A DNA stretch of 64,000 bases from Eudorina sp. 2006-703-Eu-15 (GCA_003117195.1 BDSI01000057.1:310001-374000); one strand, 5' to 3'; counted from the stretch's first letter, positions 23,361 to 41,696 are shown. The notes: a model not told the origin generated them from the letters alone. A program made the numbers and translations.

Positions 23361-23689
23361 TGTGGGTCACTGATTGACGGATTGGACCCCTGGGCCCGCT
23401 GGTGGGTCATCGTTGATCACGTATTCACGTTGGGGCGGGGCAGGGGCAGGGTGAAGGGGGAGAGGCGTGCGGTGTTGCACCATGGGCTGCATCGTTTCGA
23501 TGATCCGTACTCGCGGCGAGGCGCGAGGGTGGAGAGGGAGCGTCAGGGCAAAGTGATAGTGGCCCTACAAGGTGTAGATGGGTGTGGAGGGGCCTCCTGG
23601 CCATGGCCCCCGCGTTACCAAAAGGGTTTCCTCCTGGTGCGGGCTGTGGGGGCCCGCGAACGCTGGGCGCCCGTGTGGCCAGGGTCGGC

Positions 23690-23745
23690 CTTTTTATTAC
23701 GGTGATGTTACAGTGGACCCCGCGGGTCATCGGTGACAGCCACGT
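23690..23745 (-). mobile_element. 3'-end fragment of the window's LINE family
   Basis: On the minus strand this reads CTGTCACCGATGACCCGCGG then GGTCCACTGTAACATCA, almost the same as the 3' end of the longer copy at 28550-29724. Only about 50 bases align; no coding part was recognised. Confidence 0.5.
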
Positions 23746-23838
23746 TTGGGGTAAGGTCCTCGCCTCCTGTGCTGGGGTCTTAGTTGGCGATATGGGTTTG
23801 GCACCGTAGCGGTAATCTGCAGGGCGCCAAGGCGGCGG

Positions 23839-23843
23839 TGTAA
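23839..23843 (+). promoter_or_regulatory. Candidate TGTAA polyadenylation signal of FAM221
   Basis: First plus-strand TGTAA after the FAM221 stop, about 480 bases downstream. The LINE fragment lies between, so assignment is tentative. Confidence 0.35.
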
Positions 23844-23845
23844 GT

Positions 23846-24987
23846 CGGCAAGATATGTTGAGTGGACGTGCATGAGTGTGAGCCGCCGGCGCGGTACCGA
23901 GGAGGCCGTACTTGTGAAACCGCGCGCCCGAAAGAGTCGATGCATCGCCGGGGCTTACTTGTTGTGATACCTCCGGGTGGTGCCTGTACGGCAATAGCCG
24001 TGCCCCGCCTGCTGGCGACGCGTCCAACCCGGGCAGGGTATCCCTGCACGTGTCGTACCGTCGAACCCCGTGCTACCGAACCGACGGCAATGAAGTCAGT
24101 ACGTGTCATACAACTTCAGCACTAGCGGTGCTTGGAGCACTCCGTCGTTTCCTATGTCCTCTCGCAGCAGCGGCGGGCCGCCCGGGCATCCTAACTGTCC
24201 TCGCAGCAAAGCGGACGACCTCCATGCGCTCCAGGTTAGCTGGGGTCTAACCCCTTTGGCGCGAACCCTATTCACCTCCCAGAACTACGGACCTTTTCCA
24301 TGTGAAACCCCGACTAATCTAATGCATGGCTTGGTCCCAGCGATTCGCACCAGCTCACAACTCCTGGCCGCAATCAACATAACGACCGACCCGACGACGA
24401 AGCAACGACCCACGGGACTCAGTGACTTGAACCGAACATCAAATTCGGTAACGTTCATTCAATCATTAAATTAACATGATATGCATTGAATCATTCGAGC
24501 AAAAATTACGTGGGCGTGAAATGGCAGAGCTGGAAATTACTTCTGCATCTGTTCACATCATTCACGTTTTTGTACTCGTACAGTATACCAAACTATTTAT
24601 TTGTGCTAGCCAGCAGCTGCGATATGCAAACTATTTGTCGGCTTAAGGACTACATGATCGCAGGAGTAAGAGCAAGTGCCAGATCCAGTCAAACACTGGT
24701 CTTCGAGACTTGCTTACTCTGGCTTAGCCTCGAGACTTTAACACGGCGCACCAAATCGAACATTTGAAATACATACGCAAGCTCTGAAAATGACTTGATA
24801 GCGGAATGAAGCGGCTGTAACTTCGACAACAGGACTTTACGGGACGAAGTCAGCGCACTGAGAGGTTTATTAGACGGCGCGCCTCCCCCCCAAATCACGA
24901 GTGTACCTCTGTGTATCGTGCATCACGCCGGGTTCTATCCGTTGCTGTGTCAAGCCCTGCCATCCAACGAAAGCCCTCCAACACAGC
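23846..24987. other. Intergenic region upstream of the BTB gene; no gene seen
   Basis: About 1.1 kb whose right half is clearly more AT-rich (24450-24880). Only short ORFs without family resemblance. It presumably holds the BTB promoter near its right end. Confidence 0.4.
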
Positions 24988-26748
24988 ATGTCCGGCAGCG
25001 TGGTGGCCTCCCTCGCGACCTTATTCGGCCAGCACGAGCTGTCCGATTGCACCGTGCTGTTCTACCGAAACATCGGCAGCGGCGACAACTCGGCGAGCTA
25101 TGAACCTCAAGGGGCCGCGAAACGGACCCGTGGGTCCAAGCGACCCGCCACGGACCCGCCGGCGGACAGTCGCTGCGGCACCCGTCGGCGGAACGTGTTA
25201 GTCCCAGTCGCCAGCAGTGACCCCGCCACAGTGCCGGAGCCCTCAGCCAGGACAGAGCCTTCGCTGCTGCCCACCGGCTGTGTCGCCCTCGATGAACCGC
25301 TCCCCGCGCACTCACTCGTCCTGTGCTGCGGCTCGCCGCGCTTCCGGGCTCAGTTCGAGCGGTGGAGCGGGGCCCAGCAGCCGCCTGCCCAGGCTGCTGC
25401 CCGCGTGCTCCGGGTGCCGCTCGACACTGACGACGATCTGCCGTACGCGCGAGCGGCGATCAAGTACATGTACGACGGCACACTGGAAGCAGACGCGGCG
25501 CGCGGGCCGGCGGCGCTGTTGCGGGTGCGGCGCCAGGCCGCCTACCTGCAAGTGGAGGGCTGCGTGGAGGCGTGTGATAACGCCCTGCTGGATCGGGTCG
25601 CGGCGCTAGAGGGCTCCAAACCCCTGGCAGGTGTGGTGGAGGTGTACGGCATCCGGGAGCTGCTGACAAGCCCGGATGCGGACCCGCAGCTGTATGCTCG
25701 TGTTCTGGAGGCGTGCCGGCAGCAGCTGGCGGCGTCTCTTTCCTGCGCCCGAGCCCAGCAGGCGGCTGTGCTGCCCCCGGGCGGTCCCGACCTGGGGGAG
25801 CTGCAAGCGTGGGCGTTCGGGTACGTGCCCTCGCTGCTCAGCCACGCGGAGTCGGTATGGCAGATGCGGTCGCTCGCCGCCTTTGCCATGGAGGCGCTGC
25901 TGGGCTGCGACAGCCTGGCCACGGACGACGAGGCCACCGTCCTGCTGATGGCGATGACCTGGCTGGAGGGCAATGACGTCGATCTTGCGGCCCGGCAGCG
26001 GCTGTTGCGGCGGCTACGGCTGTGCCAGTTGAACGACACCTACCTGTTGCGCCTTCTGCCGCGGATGCCCTCCTGGGTCATCAGTCCTCAGGAGTTGCGC
26101 TTCCTACAGCAGTACGCATTCGCATCAGACGGCAGGAGAGCCCGGATTCGGGAGGAGGCAGAGTACAAGTACGATATGTCGTGCGGCTGGTACAACACCG
26201 AACCGCGGCGGGCGCCCGCCACCTTCAAGTGCCGCAGGTCGTACGAATGGTCCGCGGATGCCACAAAACTCAAGGCCGTGGTCGGATCCCCTGAACCGAA
26301 ATACCTGGGCCTGAAGGGAATGTTCACCACCGCGGGGCACACCGGCAAGGTGGTTGTCAACGGATTCGAGTGGCACCCTGTTATCGAGGTGATCCCGGAA
26401 TCCATGGAAGATGTGGGGTTGCACTTGAGGTGCTCTATTCCCCGCTGCCTCGGGGTGGATGAGGAGGACCCGGTTTGGACCGAGCCCGTGCCCTGCCGCG
26501 TGACCTTGTACCAATGGGGATGCGGCGAGGCGAGCGGTGAAGAGGCCTGGAGCGAGAGGTTTGAGGCCGACGAGCTTGTCGTGATTGGCCTTGCATATGG
26601 ATGGCCGCATGCAATCAGTCTGGCGGCTCGACCGTCTGACGGCCAGGAGCCGGCTGGAGTCAGCAGTGGAGCGCAGCGGCTGCAGCGGCTGGAGCCGTAC
26701 GTACGGGACGGCAAGATCTGGGGCAGTCTGACATGGCCTGCGCCCTGA
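24988..26748 (+). CDS. BTB/POZ-BACK domain protein, intronless
   Basis: Single exon of 586 codons from the ATG at 24988; the frame is open further left but without another ATG. The BTB fold begins with LFGQHELSDCTVLFYR, is interrupted by about 65 Lys/Arg/Pro/Ala-rich residues, and resumes at LPAHSLVLCCGSPRFRAQF and AAIKYMYDGTLE, the typical POZ beta and helix pattern. A BACK-like helical region follows (about residues 215-380: MRSLAAFAMEALLG, LRLCQLNDTYLLRLLPRMP). The last ~180 residues (from about FKCRRSYEWSADATKLKAVV) are conserved-looking but of unknown fold; there are no Kelch repeats. BTB-BACK proteins usually act as CUL3 adaptors, which would suggest substrate recruitment for ubiquitination. 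That role is inference. Confidence 0.85.
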   Translation: MSGSVVASLATLFGQHELSDCTVLFYRNIGSGDNSASYEPQGAAKRTRGSKRPATDPPADSRCGTRRRNVLVPVASSDPATVPEPSARTEPSLLPTGCVALDEPLPAHSLVLCCGSPRFRAQFERWSGAQQPPAQAAARVLRVPLDTDDDLPYARAAIKYMYDGTLEADAARGPAALLRVRRQAAYLQVEGCVEACDNALLDRVAALEGSKPLAGVVEVYGIRELLTSPDADPQLYARVLEACRQQLAASLSCARAQQAAVLPPGGPDLGELQAWAFGYVPSLLSHAESVWQMRSLAAFAMEALLGCDSLATDDEATVLLMAMTWLEGNDVDLAARQRLLRRLRLCQLNDTYLLRLLPRMPSWVISPQELRFLQQYAFASDGRRARIREEAEYKYDMSCGWYNTEPRRAPATFKCRRSYEWSADATKLKAVVGSPEPKYLGLKGMFTTAGHTGKVVVNGFEWHPVIEVIPESMEDVGLHLRCSIPRCLGVDEEDPVWTEPVPCRVTLYQWGCGEASGEEAWSERFEADELVVIGLAYGWPHAISLAARPSDGQEPAGVSSGAQRLQRLEPYVRDGKIWGSLTWPAP

Positions 26749-28541
26749 AGGCCAGCAGCCGTGCGACAAGGCCAGAGGGTTGGGGGTGTACGGCAGTACG
26801 GGGTATGTTACAGTGCGGGGATGTGCACCTGACCCGCACCTCCCGCCGGGTGCTGCTGCTGGTGGTGGTGTGTGTGTTCAGCACGTAAGGTACAGTCGCT
26901 AGGTTTCAGTACATGCTTAGCTCCAGCGCGTGTGTGAAAGAGTACTGAGCCGCGAGAAGCGAGCGCGTGTGTATCTGTGTGTTTGTGTGTGGAGGGGAGC
27001 TGGAACTGTCTGTCTTGTTGTACAGATATCTACTACGGTAGCCCATGTCTGTTGTATACTTGTATTGCCTGTTTCCATTTCGAGCTGCAGTAGCCCCTAG
27101 GGCACATGGGCGGGCGCAAACATGCCGCTGCTGCACATTGCACGTGACGACGTGAGTCGGTCGTGACATTACCCCGTCCGGTCATCGCCTCTACCTCCGC
27201 ACATACAACCCGAGGTGTATGGAAGCGCGTCAGATTCACTGCCGCGTTGGTGAATCGGTTCCGACAGTGAAGCGTGGGAGTACGCATGGATGACATGTGT
27301 TTCATCGCTCACGCTTTGCGTGGGTTATTTGGTTGAATGATTTCGGATTTGGATCTGGTGTGTGCACAGGCGCGCGCATACCCTGCGGGCGCCGTCCCTC
27401 GTACATGGGGCCGACCGGGTTTGAAACGCCTTGGCGCCGGAGCTTTCTGTTGTTATTCCGGCTTAACAGCCACGAACGGATTTCAGGGTGGTGTCAACTG
27501 ATGCAGGATAGTTGTGAGGGTTGCTCCGTTTGGATTCTAAGATGTGCCAGAGGCATGACCTCACCAGGTGTTTTGATGCTTGTGCATATTTGCAAGTATG
27601 TGACATTGGACCCCCGGGTCATCGGTGTCAGCATGTCGTGTTGACATCGAACATCGTGCTCCGTACCATCCGAACTGCGCACGGCAGCCATTATTATTTG
27701 AATGTATGTGATGGGACTGCTGGACGCTGTTGCGCGGCGTACGATTTCAGGCATCGCGTTTCCGCAACACCCTCATGAATGCGCACTCGGACAGCGCAAG
27801 GGTTTGCACTGTCTATATTGTTTCGGGCTTCGGAGGGGGGAGCTCAGGGGCGGTCGGGGCGCGTCCTCCATACGGGGGAACTGCTGTTAGGCTCCGTGAG
27901 CGCGTCGGTGGGCCGTGCCAGGGGTGGTTCCGGGGCCCCGATGGATGGCCAGATGGGCCGAGTAGGGTGGTGTCGGATCAAAGCGGAACGCCGGGGTAGG
28001 GTGGTGCGGCGTCGGTGGGGTGTTTCGTGGGGTGCTTCGGACTGAGGGTATGGTGGCGGCCGTTTCTAGTTTGAAACAGAAAAAACAGTCAAACAAGGAT
28101 CTGGCTTGGTGCTGCTGAGGTTGTTTGTGCACAAGCGAGGAATGATGGACGAGACCGGGCTCGCTGCGGGCTCGTGTGTGTGCATATGGTGTGTACGGGC
28201 ATGTACGAGCACGACTAATTGCTTTGTTAAATCCGTACGTTCTCATCCCGACATTTTAACACTGCTCGCTGCGGCCCACGAGTGGAGGAAGAATATTTGA
28301 ATTCGGCAAGTCGATCCGGTGTGTCTGATGGTGCAGGGCTAGTGCGGCCGTATGTGTGTGCGCCTGCGATGCTGCATGCGCGTCATTAAGCCAATACGGT
28401 ATCGAGATGACAGGCTGTTACAGCGGCCGGCGTGGGTTCCGCGGGGTCCACATCCACTTAGCATCCGGAGATCATTCTCGCAGCTCCTTAACACCCGCCC
28501 AGATTAGGATCAACGGTGGCTTTCTGTCCTGACAGCGTTAA
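26749..28541. other. Repeat-bearing intergenic region
   Basis: About 1.8 kb with GT-rich tracts (26860-26990) and no supported gene. It contains a diverged minus-strand LINE 3'-end fragment at 27598-27650. ORFs present are short and lack family features. Confidence 0.4.
27598..27650 (-). mobile_element. Diverged 3'-end fragment of the LINE family
   Basis: On the minus strand it reads CTGACACCGATGACCCGGGG then GTCCAATGTCACAT. This aligns with the 3' ends at 29680-29715 and 23690-23745 and keeps the GACCC...GGGTC stem. Confidence 0.4.
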
Positions 28542-28549
28542 TATCCGCC
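28542..28549. repeat. Target-site duplication, left copy (TATCCGCC)
   Basis: TATCCGCC here and again at 29725-29732, directly flanking the LINE copy. Confidence 0.6.
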
Positions 28550-29724
28550 TAGGGGAGGCGCTGCAAAGCCTAGGGGAGGCGAGGCGTGCGGCGCACACAC
28601 GTCTTGTTTGCGAAGCGCTTGGGGTAGAGGATACTGCGCCAGAAGTGTCGAGGATGGTTTCCAAGGTAATAGAGAACATGCAGCGGATGTGGACGGAGGC
28701 CAAGTGGGAAAACTCCAATATGGAGGCGTATTGGCGACTGGCGGTTGATGGCATCCCAATTCTTGGTAACTCCCACATGAGGGGGGCGGCGGTGGCCCCT
28801 TGTGGATGCGGGACGTACCCCGGCGCCGGGGCGATACGGCCAACACCCAGGCAACACCATTTTTTGGGCTGTGGGGTGGCACAGCAGACGGTTGTCGCGC
28901 AGATCGAGGCAAGGCTAGGGGTGAGCCTTCAAAGGCAGCAGGTGTGGCTCGCAACGCCCCCCGTGGGTGTGCAACAGTGTGTCTAGGACGTTGTCGTCTT
29001 GGCGGCAACCAGTGCCATGGAAACGGGCCGGCGAGCCCTGAGGGCCGACAGCTCCAGGAACGCGGGCGGGATCCCGCGGCCCTTAGGGGACGCTGAAGGG
29101 CTAGCCGCCCGGCGGGCAGTGGCAGACTTTTGGAGCCAATTCTACGACTTCGCTGAGCTGGGAGTCCCAGTGAAAGGGTGGTCAGCTGTGGGGGCTACAC
29201 AACCCATCCTTAAAGTGCAGGACGGTCGTCGTGTGTGCCGAGGCCCGGTTCCGTCAGGCCAGGATTCTTAAGCCCTGTAGGTATTCTGTCGTAATAGACC
29301 GCGGGTGGACAGGGCACTGACGCCCAGTGGAGCTATCGCTAGGTGTGGCCGGTTTTTCCGGCCCGGTGGGACCGTACGGGCAGGCCCTGAATGGTGACTC
29401 GCGAGCCCCCGTGGCCCTCCAAGACTACGGGCCACCGCTGGAGAAGTGACCCCGCCTTGGTGGGGGTGGTGGTTCGCTAATAGGGGCGCCCTGGTGGCTA
29501 ACTCCCCCTGAGCGGGCTTTATCCCTTGCCATGGTTGGTTCTCAGGAACGGGGTGGTTCCCTGGTAGTGTGGACCCGGGGAGTGTTTCGGTGCACTTGGG
29601 GAGCCTGTCCGGAGCGCCATGGTGGCGTTAGTTCATTTAGGCAGTGTATGGTGAGGAAGCCTCGGCTGTCGCCGGGGCTGTCACCGATGACCCGCGGGGT
29701 CCGCTGTAACATCCTAATAATAAT
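28550..29724 (+). mobile_element. 5'-truncated LINE copy A (non-LTR retrotransposon 3' part)
   Basis: Coding remnant 28553-29271 encodes the C-terminal part of a retroelement protein: WRLAVDGIPILGNSHM, a Cys/His cluster (CGCG, then RQHHFLGC), VWLATPPVGVQQCV, and an in-frame TAG at 28984 where the related copies have TGG (VWDVVVLAA). The same segments recur at 42567-43575 and 58577-60222. It ends in the shared 3' end GATGACCCGCGGGGTCC plus GCTGTAAC, then a short TAATAATAAT tail. TATCCGCC flanks both sides. Five-prime truncation, a 3' tail and a duplicated target site indicate target-primed reverse transcription. No reverse-transcriptase core motifs remain, so the clade is not assigned. Confidence 0.75.
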
Positions 29725-29732
29725 TATCCGCC
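29725..29732. repeat. Target-site duplication, right copy (TATCCGCC)
   Basis: Directly follows the TAATAAT tail of LINE copy A; matches 28542-28549. Confidence 0.6.
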
Positions 29733-31319
29733 GAGGGCACATCAACCTGAATGTCAAAATGAAACATCCGACAGCAGACGACGATAATAAATTCAGCAAC
29801 AGGGGTTGATGAATCCCCAAATACACACAGCAAATCCATAAATAGACTAGTACCCCGTCATCGCGGGGGCCATGTTCACAGAGCCGCCCTGCGCCGTTAG
29901 TGGCGCCTCCCTCCATGCGCCGGCCGCCGGTATGGGGTGGGCCCGCGGCAGCTACCGCAACTGGCTCGGCAGCGGGGCACTGGATGGATGTTCCGTCAGG
30001 GGACCCGCGGCGCCGCAGCCACAAATCAAGCACTCGCGTGGGTCGCGCCGGGAGCAGGTACTCACGAAACAGGTCCTACTCTGGCACACACATGAAACCG
30101 CCCACTTACGAATGGGATGCTGGCAAACACGTCGCTTGCCCGCTGGCTCCGGGCGGGCCCCCTCACCTGCTGGTACGAGATCCGTGCGCCTCCAACACCT
30201 GTGGCCCTCACCCTCCGACTCCATAAACGCATCACCCAACCAGCTCTCGCTCATCCGCGAGCCATCACATACCATCAGTTGGTGCCTAGACCGACGTAGG
30301 CCACATGGACGCGTTTCGTTTCAAACACCCAGTATCCGTCCATCTGGAACGCAGCTTGCGGGCTTCCTCTCCAGGAAGTTCCAGGCAGTTCGTTCCAAAC
30401 AGTCCGAGTTGCAGTCATAATACAAACGAGCTTGTCAAGCAGCCAAGTACTCCAGGGGCGGACCGATCACGGCAGATTGCCGCCCTCCCAGCTTTCCAAA
30501 AATCGTACAGTCGAGCACCATACCGCTGCAGGTCACAGGTAACAGCAGGACGCCGCAGGCGTGGCCACCGCCGTTGCAAAAACACGTTGCTAGGGCGCCC
30601 AACCGTCACAGCGCGGTGCCAACGCACGAACGTAAAACCCCTCACTCGCACAGCACGTGAGGTCCTGGCGGCGGGCGGGCTTGGCGTGCTGCTGCCCCGT
30701 AACAGCAATGCACCATGCACAATGATTATGCGGCCCATAAAACAACGTCAGCGAAGAATGCCGAAGATTGCGGTGAGCACATCTCGTCCCGAGATGCTGC
30801 CATGGAAGGACAGCGAGCTCCCCAGCCATAAGTGTGTGCTGCTCACCAAGCGACCCCCGCACGCGGCCATAGACCCTAATAACCCCGCCTCCAACCGCGC
30901 CACACATCTGATGACGTCCTTGATCACACCTGTCCGCACTGCATGGGCCCCCGGCGCAAACAAAAGAAGCGGCCCTGGAGTCCGCCCTAGAGTTGATCGC
31001 CGACGACCACTGTCCGAACTCATGCCGGCGTGCACAGATGCCCAACCAAACAAAGTGACCTCGGCCGCCCGCGCGCATCACCCAGTGGTAGGGACTCCGA
31101 ATCCCCCACTGCCCCGCCGCGGAAAATAAATTACAGCAACTAGCTGTTCACCACAGCCCGACGGACATTTAAGTCTTGCGCCCAAGCCAACATGCAAGCT
31201 CGGTTCCCTGCCATTCGCCGGTGAACAGAACAAACGAGGAAACGAGCTAGCGAGCTGGACAGCTGGACGAGTAGGTACGTACGTTGTGCACGGATTGCCA
31301 GGGGTGGCATGCGACCTCA
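29733..31319. other. Intergenic region downstream of the NCS2 permease; no gene supported
   Basis: About 1.6 kb. Long open frames exist (for example 30305-31129 plus and 30590-31081 minus) but overlap on both strands and show no family motif or splice logic. The right end is the permease 3' UTR. Confidence 0.4.
31131..31135 (-). promoter_or_regulatory. TGTAA polyadenylation signal of the NCS2 permease
   Basis: Minus-strand TGTAA about 185 bases after the stop at 31320. Confidence 0.6.
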
Positions 31320-38188
<6,869 letters not shown>

Positions 38189-39481
38189 AGCTGCCTGCTA
38201 GCAAAGAGAAATCGTGTGGATTAGATAAACCCAGCGATTAATAACAATGTATTGACTTACTGGTGTGAACTGATTAACACGGCGGCTGAGATTAAAGGCA
38301 GTTACCTCGGCGACGCCACCGCACTGCCACAGTCGAACAGGATATATGTGACCACGACGCGTGCAACTGCCTCCTCTCAGCTGAAGTCACTCTGTACAAA
38401 TATGTTATAAATACAGTGGCTCCTCGGCGAAGATTAGTACGGCGCACGGTATGACAAATCGCCATTGTGAAACGGGTCACATGATGCACGCTTCCTTTCC
38501 ACATGATCAGCATAAATTGTGCAGAAATTTATCAACCTGACATCTCCTGTAAAATAGTTTGTATGGTTACGGGTGGATTTGTCATGCGTGCGGTTTGACT
38601 GGGTCCATTTGACATCGCAAAGCCTGATAAACCAAGCGTACAAAACTTCAAAACATATTTTCTTATCTCAAATTCACTCCCGCGCATTGGCGAACACTTG
38701 AAGATCTCTGCAGGACTCAAGGTACTTAGTTGTCGTTAGCACGTGTATGAGTGTCCTGCACGTGCTAATATATTTTTGCAGACAATGCAAGTAAATCTTC
38801 TTCATCAGCTCCTTGGCCGGCAGCATTTAGGGTTCCGTAGGGTGTGAACTTTTCACGGACTGAGAAGTTAACAGCGTGCTTGCATCAGCAATCCTTGGGA
38901 AACCGGACACAAACGCCAGTTTGCCCAAACCTTAAACCGGCAGTTTTCCGCAGCTCCCCTGCCCCTAACATTCGTAACTCCGTCTTAGCTGGTCTTCAAG
39001 AGCAAAAAATCGATTTCCCGCGACCAGGCTTCTTGTGGTCCGTACAGCTTTAACGCTCCTTTTTCATATTCGCTAGGCCGCCGTAGATTGCGTAGTTTTA
39101 GTGGCGGCACTTGCAGTTTGCCACATGCTGTCCTTACATGCTCCTTAATAACAATTGTGATAATATTTTACCTGGCCGTGTCCCTCACTGTCATTTGATG
39201 CATTGACGGTTCTCATGGACGCCTCTCTTTAGGTTTCGGCCTGTTCAAGAGCTGCATGCGTGAGATGGTCACACGATTCAAAAGCCCCGCTTGGACCCTT
39301 AGCGGCTGTGAGCACCGACGGGACTTCACCACTGGCCAGTGCAAATAAGTCCGCGCCCCAGATGGCCCGCATGCAGTCGATCCGGGGGACCCGGGGCGCC
39401 GCCCGGTCACTTTCCACCAGTAATTGCGTACTGCGACAGACTCCGACGACCCTCAGATGAAGGGCCACAGGACCACCGACC
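38189..39481. other. AT-richer intergenic region; no gene seen
   Basis: About 1.3 kb upstream of the permease start with many short ORFs and lower GC than the genic DNA. The permease promoter should lie at its left end. Nothing else is supported. Confidence 0.4.
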
Positions 39482-39489
39482 CTGGCTGC
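39482..39489. repeat. 8-bp target-site duplication, left copy (CTGGCTGC)
   Basis: CTGGCTGC directly precedes the terminal repeat at 39490 and recurs at 41253-41260. Confidence 0.85.
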
Positions 39490-41252
39490 CAGTGTTCGTA
39501 TCTTCGTCGTCCGGATGAACCGGCGGCCCGAAGGGCCGTTTTGGACGAACGGCCGAAGGCCCGTTCGTCCGGCCGGACGAACGAAACGCCGGCCGAAGGC
39601 CGGCGTTCGTCCACCAGCCAAACGAACGAAAGGACCCGAAAAGCAACCCGTTCGTCCGCCAAAACAAGTCAACGACTGGTCGTTGAGGAGGGTGTGCCCT
39701 TGATAGAGGCAGTATAGTTGCTGGCTTTGCGATGCCAGTAAACTCAACCCAACATGGGACCAGCACGCAATATCTTGAAAGATGCAGCCTTTCTTTGTGG
39801 CAGATGCTGCCAATGTTGGGTTATCTTAACATAATGGCGGGACAGTACTGCCTTCCTAAACGCACCGCGACACTGTACGGACATCAGAATAGAGAAAGAC
39901 ACCCACAACAGGCCGCTCTTGTACCATTTACCCATGCAGTTCACTGGCGTGTTCATAAGGTACATCAAGGCTGCTAGAAATAACACATCTTTGCTACAGG
40001 CACAGCAGCTCAAGTGCGTTCTCAAGTGCCTGCCGTATTCGCAAATGCCTTCTTTACAATTTGAAGGATACCAGACGATAAGTGACCCTACGAATTAAGC
40101 TTCAGCGGAGTATGCGCCTGCTCTGCTCAACATCATGGCGCTCAGTTGTTCTATGTGCACCAATGTACTCTCGGCCAACAGAAAATCGCACGTGCCTAAC
40201 GAATTTAGCGTCCGATTCGTCTCGGCACCACTTACACAAGGTATAAAGGTCCTGACATTTACCATATTCTATGACCTTTTTTGCAAAGCCACTATCTTCA
40301 TGTTTAAGACGGTATCCAGCAATTTCATTTTCCATGTGTATGGCGATTTCCATATTCCCTTTACTCCTCTTTCCAGCAGGGACGGATTAATTGTCTCTGT
40401 ATGTAGATGGAGGGCAGGCTGCACAGAAAACACCGTTTCACGGCCTAGGTCAAAAGTCCTTATTTTGCTTGTGCCTTTACTATGGGTGCCCGAGTACGGG
40501 CACGCCAACGAGCAAAGCCATTGATTTGAGCCTGAATTCTTAGTGAACACTGGCGTTGGGGTGAAATTGTGGTGTAACAACTTGGCGTAACGTTACCGTT
40601 GCAGTACCGTGGACTCGGTCAAGGTATCTCGTCTCTCGATTCCCAAAGCAAATACGTACTTTCTCTTATATCTTCTTCACTATTATTACATCATAGTTAT
40701 TTCTCTTAGCCATTACCACAGCCATATCAACCACGACTGTACATTTACTGAGGAATGGACCCTGGCGCAGCCGACGCGACGGTTGAAGCTGCAACTGTCA
40801 GTATAGGACCAGATAACACGACTGATAATGAAGAAGTAGTCATCATTGATCCGCAACCCAAGCGCTGTCGGGTCAATGACATACGTGGGTTCTTTGCGCC
40901 TGCGGCCAAAGCTGCGACTCCGACCGCGGCGAAGATGCGAGATGGAGCTCAGGATCAGGCAATAGTCGATGAGGCTGCGGAGCGCTCTGGTGGTGAGGTC
41001 GGGCCGTCTTCCGCTGGTCCGCCGATGCGGTCTGCCCGGAAGTAAAACGATTTTATTATATCGCACGCGTAGCAAGAAATATTTAAGCTAACCCAACCGG
41101 CGGTTTCTAAGCGTTCGTCCCGTTCGTCCGGCCGGACGAACGGATGACGGCCCCGGAGGGGCCGTTCGTCCACCAGCCGACGAACGAAACGGGCCAAAGT
41201 TACCCCCTTTCGTCCATGCGGACGAAAGTCTCAAAATAAGATACGAACACTG
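39490..41252. mobile_element. Non-autonomous hAT-type DNA transposon, complete ends
   Basis: 1763-bp element. Terminal inverted repeats are exact over 15 bp: CAGTGTTCGTATCTT at 39490-39504 and its complement at 41238-41252. An 8-bp duplication CTGGCTGC flanks both ends. An 8-bp target duplication with CA(G/T)TG-type ends is the hAT superfamily signature. Both subterminal regions carry the same 20-bp palindrome (39563-39582 and 41122-41141) within GTTCGTCC/GGACGAAC-rich DNA, likely transposase-binding repeats. The interior is AT-richer. Only a short ORF (40755-41045) resembles the start of a transposase, so it presumably relies on a transposase made elsewhere. Confidence 0.9.
40755..41045 (+). 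CDS. Short ORF in the hAT element, possible transposase N-terminal remnant
   Basis: 97 codons ATG to TAA (starts MDPGAADATVEAATV). It contains an acidic stretch, then PKRCRVNDIRGFFAPAAK, similar in style to the basic and FF-containing N-termini that precede BED/TTF zinc fingers in hAT transposases. No zinc finger, DDE residues or dimerisation domain follow before the right terminal repeat. It may be a truncated transposase; the function is unproven. Confidence 0.4.
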   Translation: MDPGAADATVEAATVSIGPDNTTDNEEVVIIDPQPKRCRVNDIRGFFAPAAKAATPTAAKMRDGAQDQAIVDEAAERSGGEVGPSSAGPPMRSARK

Positions 41253-41260
41253 CTGGCTGC
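41253..41260. repeat. 8-bp target-site duplication, right copy (CTGGCTGC)
   Basis: Matches 39482-39489 exactly and abuts the right terminal repeat. Confidence 0.85.
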
Positions 41261-41696
41261 ACACGCATCGAAATGTCGTGCGCAGTCGCCGGTCGAACAG
41301 GGCACGCCGCGAGCGCCACCTTAGGCTATTATGATTAGGTTCGGGGTGACAGTCGTACATGCTTTAAGCTTGGTACAACAACAGCTGTTGCGGTCATGAA
41401 CGCTGCACAGGACGCACTCCCGGATGCAGTCCACCTAGCGTCCTCAGGCCATGCGGCCCCGAGAGCCTAGGTGCTACGACGGCCCTGTCCCGAGAAGCAC
41501 TTCTTGCAGACATGAATGACCCAACCCTGTCTTGTAACGGGTGGGTTAGGCTGGCTTGGAATCCCAGAAGAATATTGTCATCATTTGAGGTCGCAACGCT
41601 CAGCATCTCTAGGGCACTCTAGGGCGCCCTACTCCTAGCCTAGCGCTTAGTGGGCAGCAAGCCAAGCCGCCACACGGCAGCTGTCGGGCGCCTGAT

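Noticed and set aside
30305..31129. 275-codon plus-strand ORF
   Set aside because: Compositionally biased, overlaps an equally long ORF on the other strand, lacks motifs, and its right end overlaps the permease 3' UTR.
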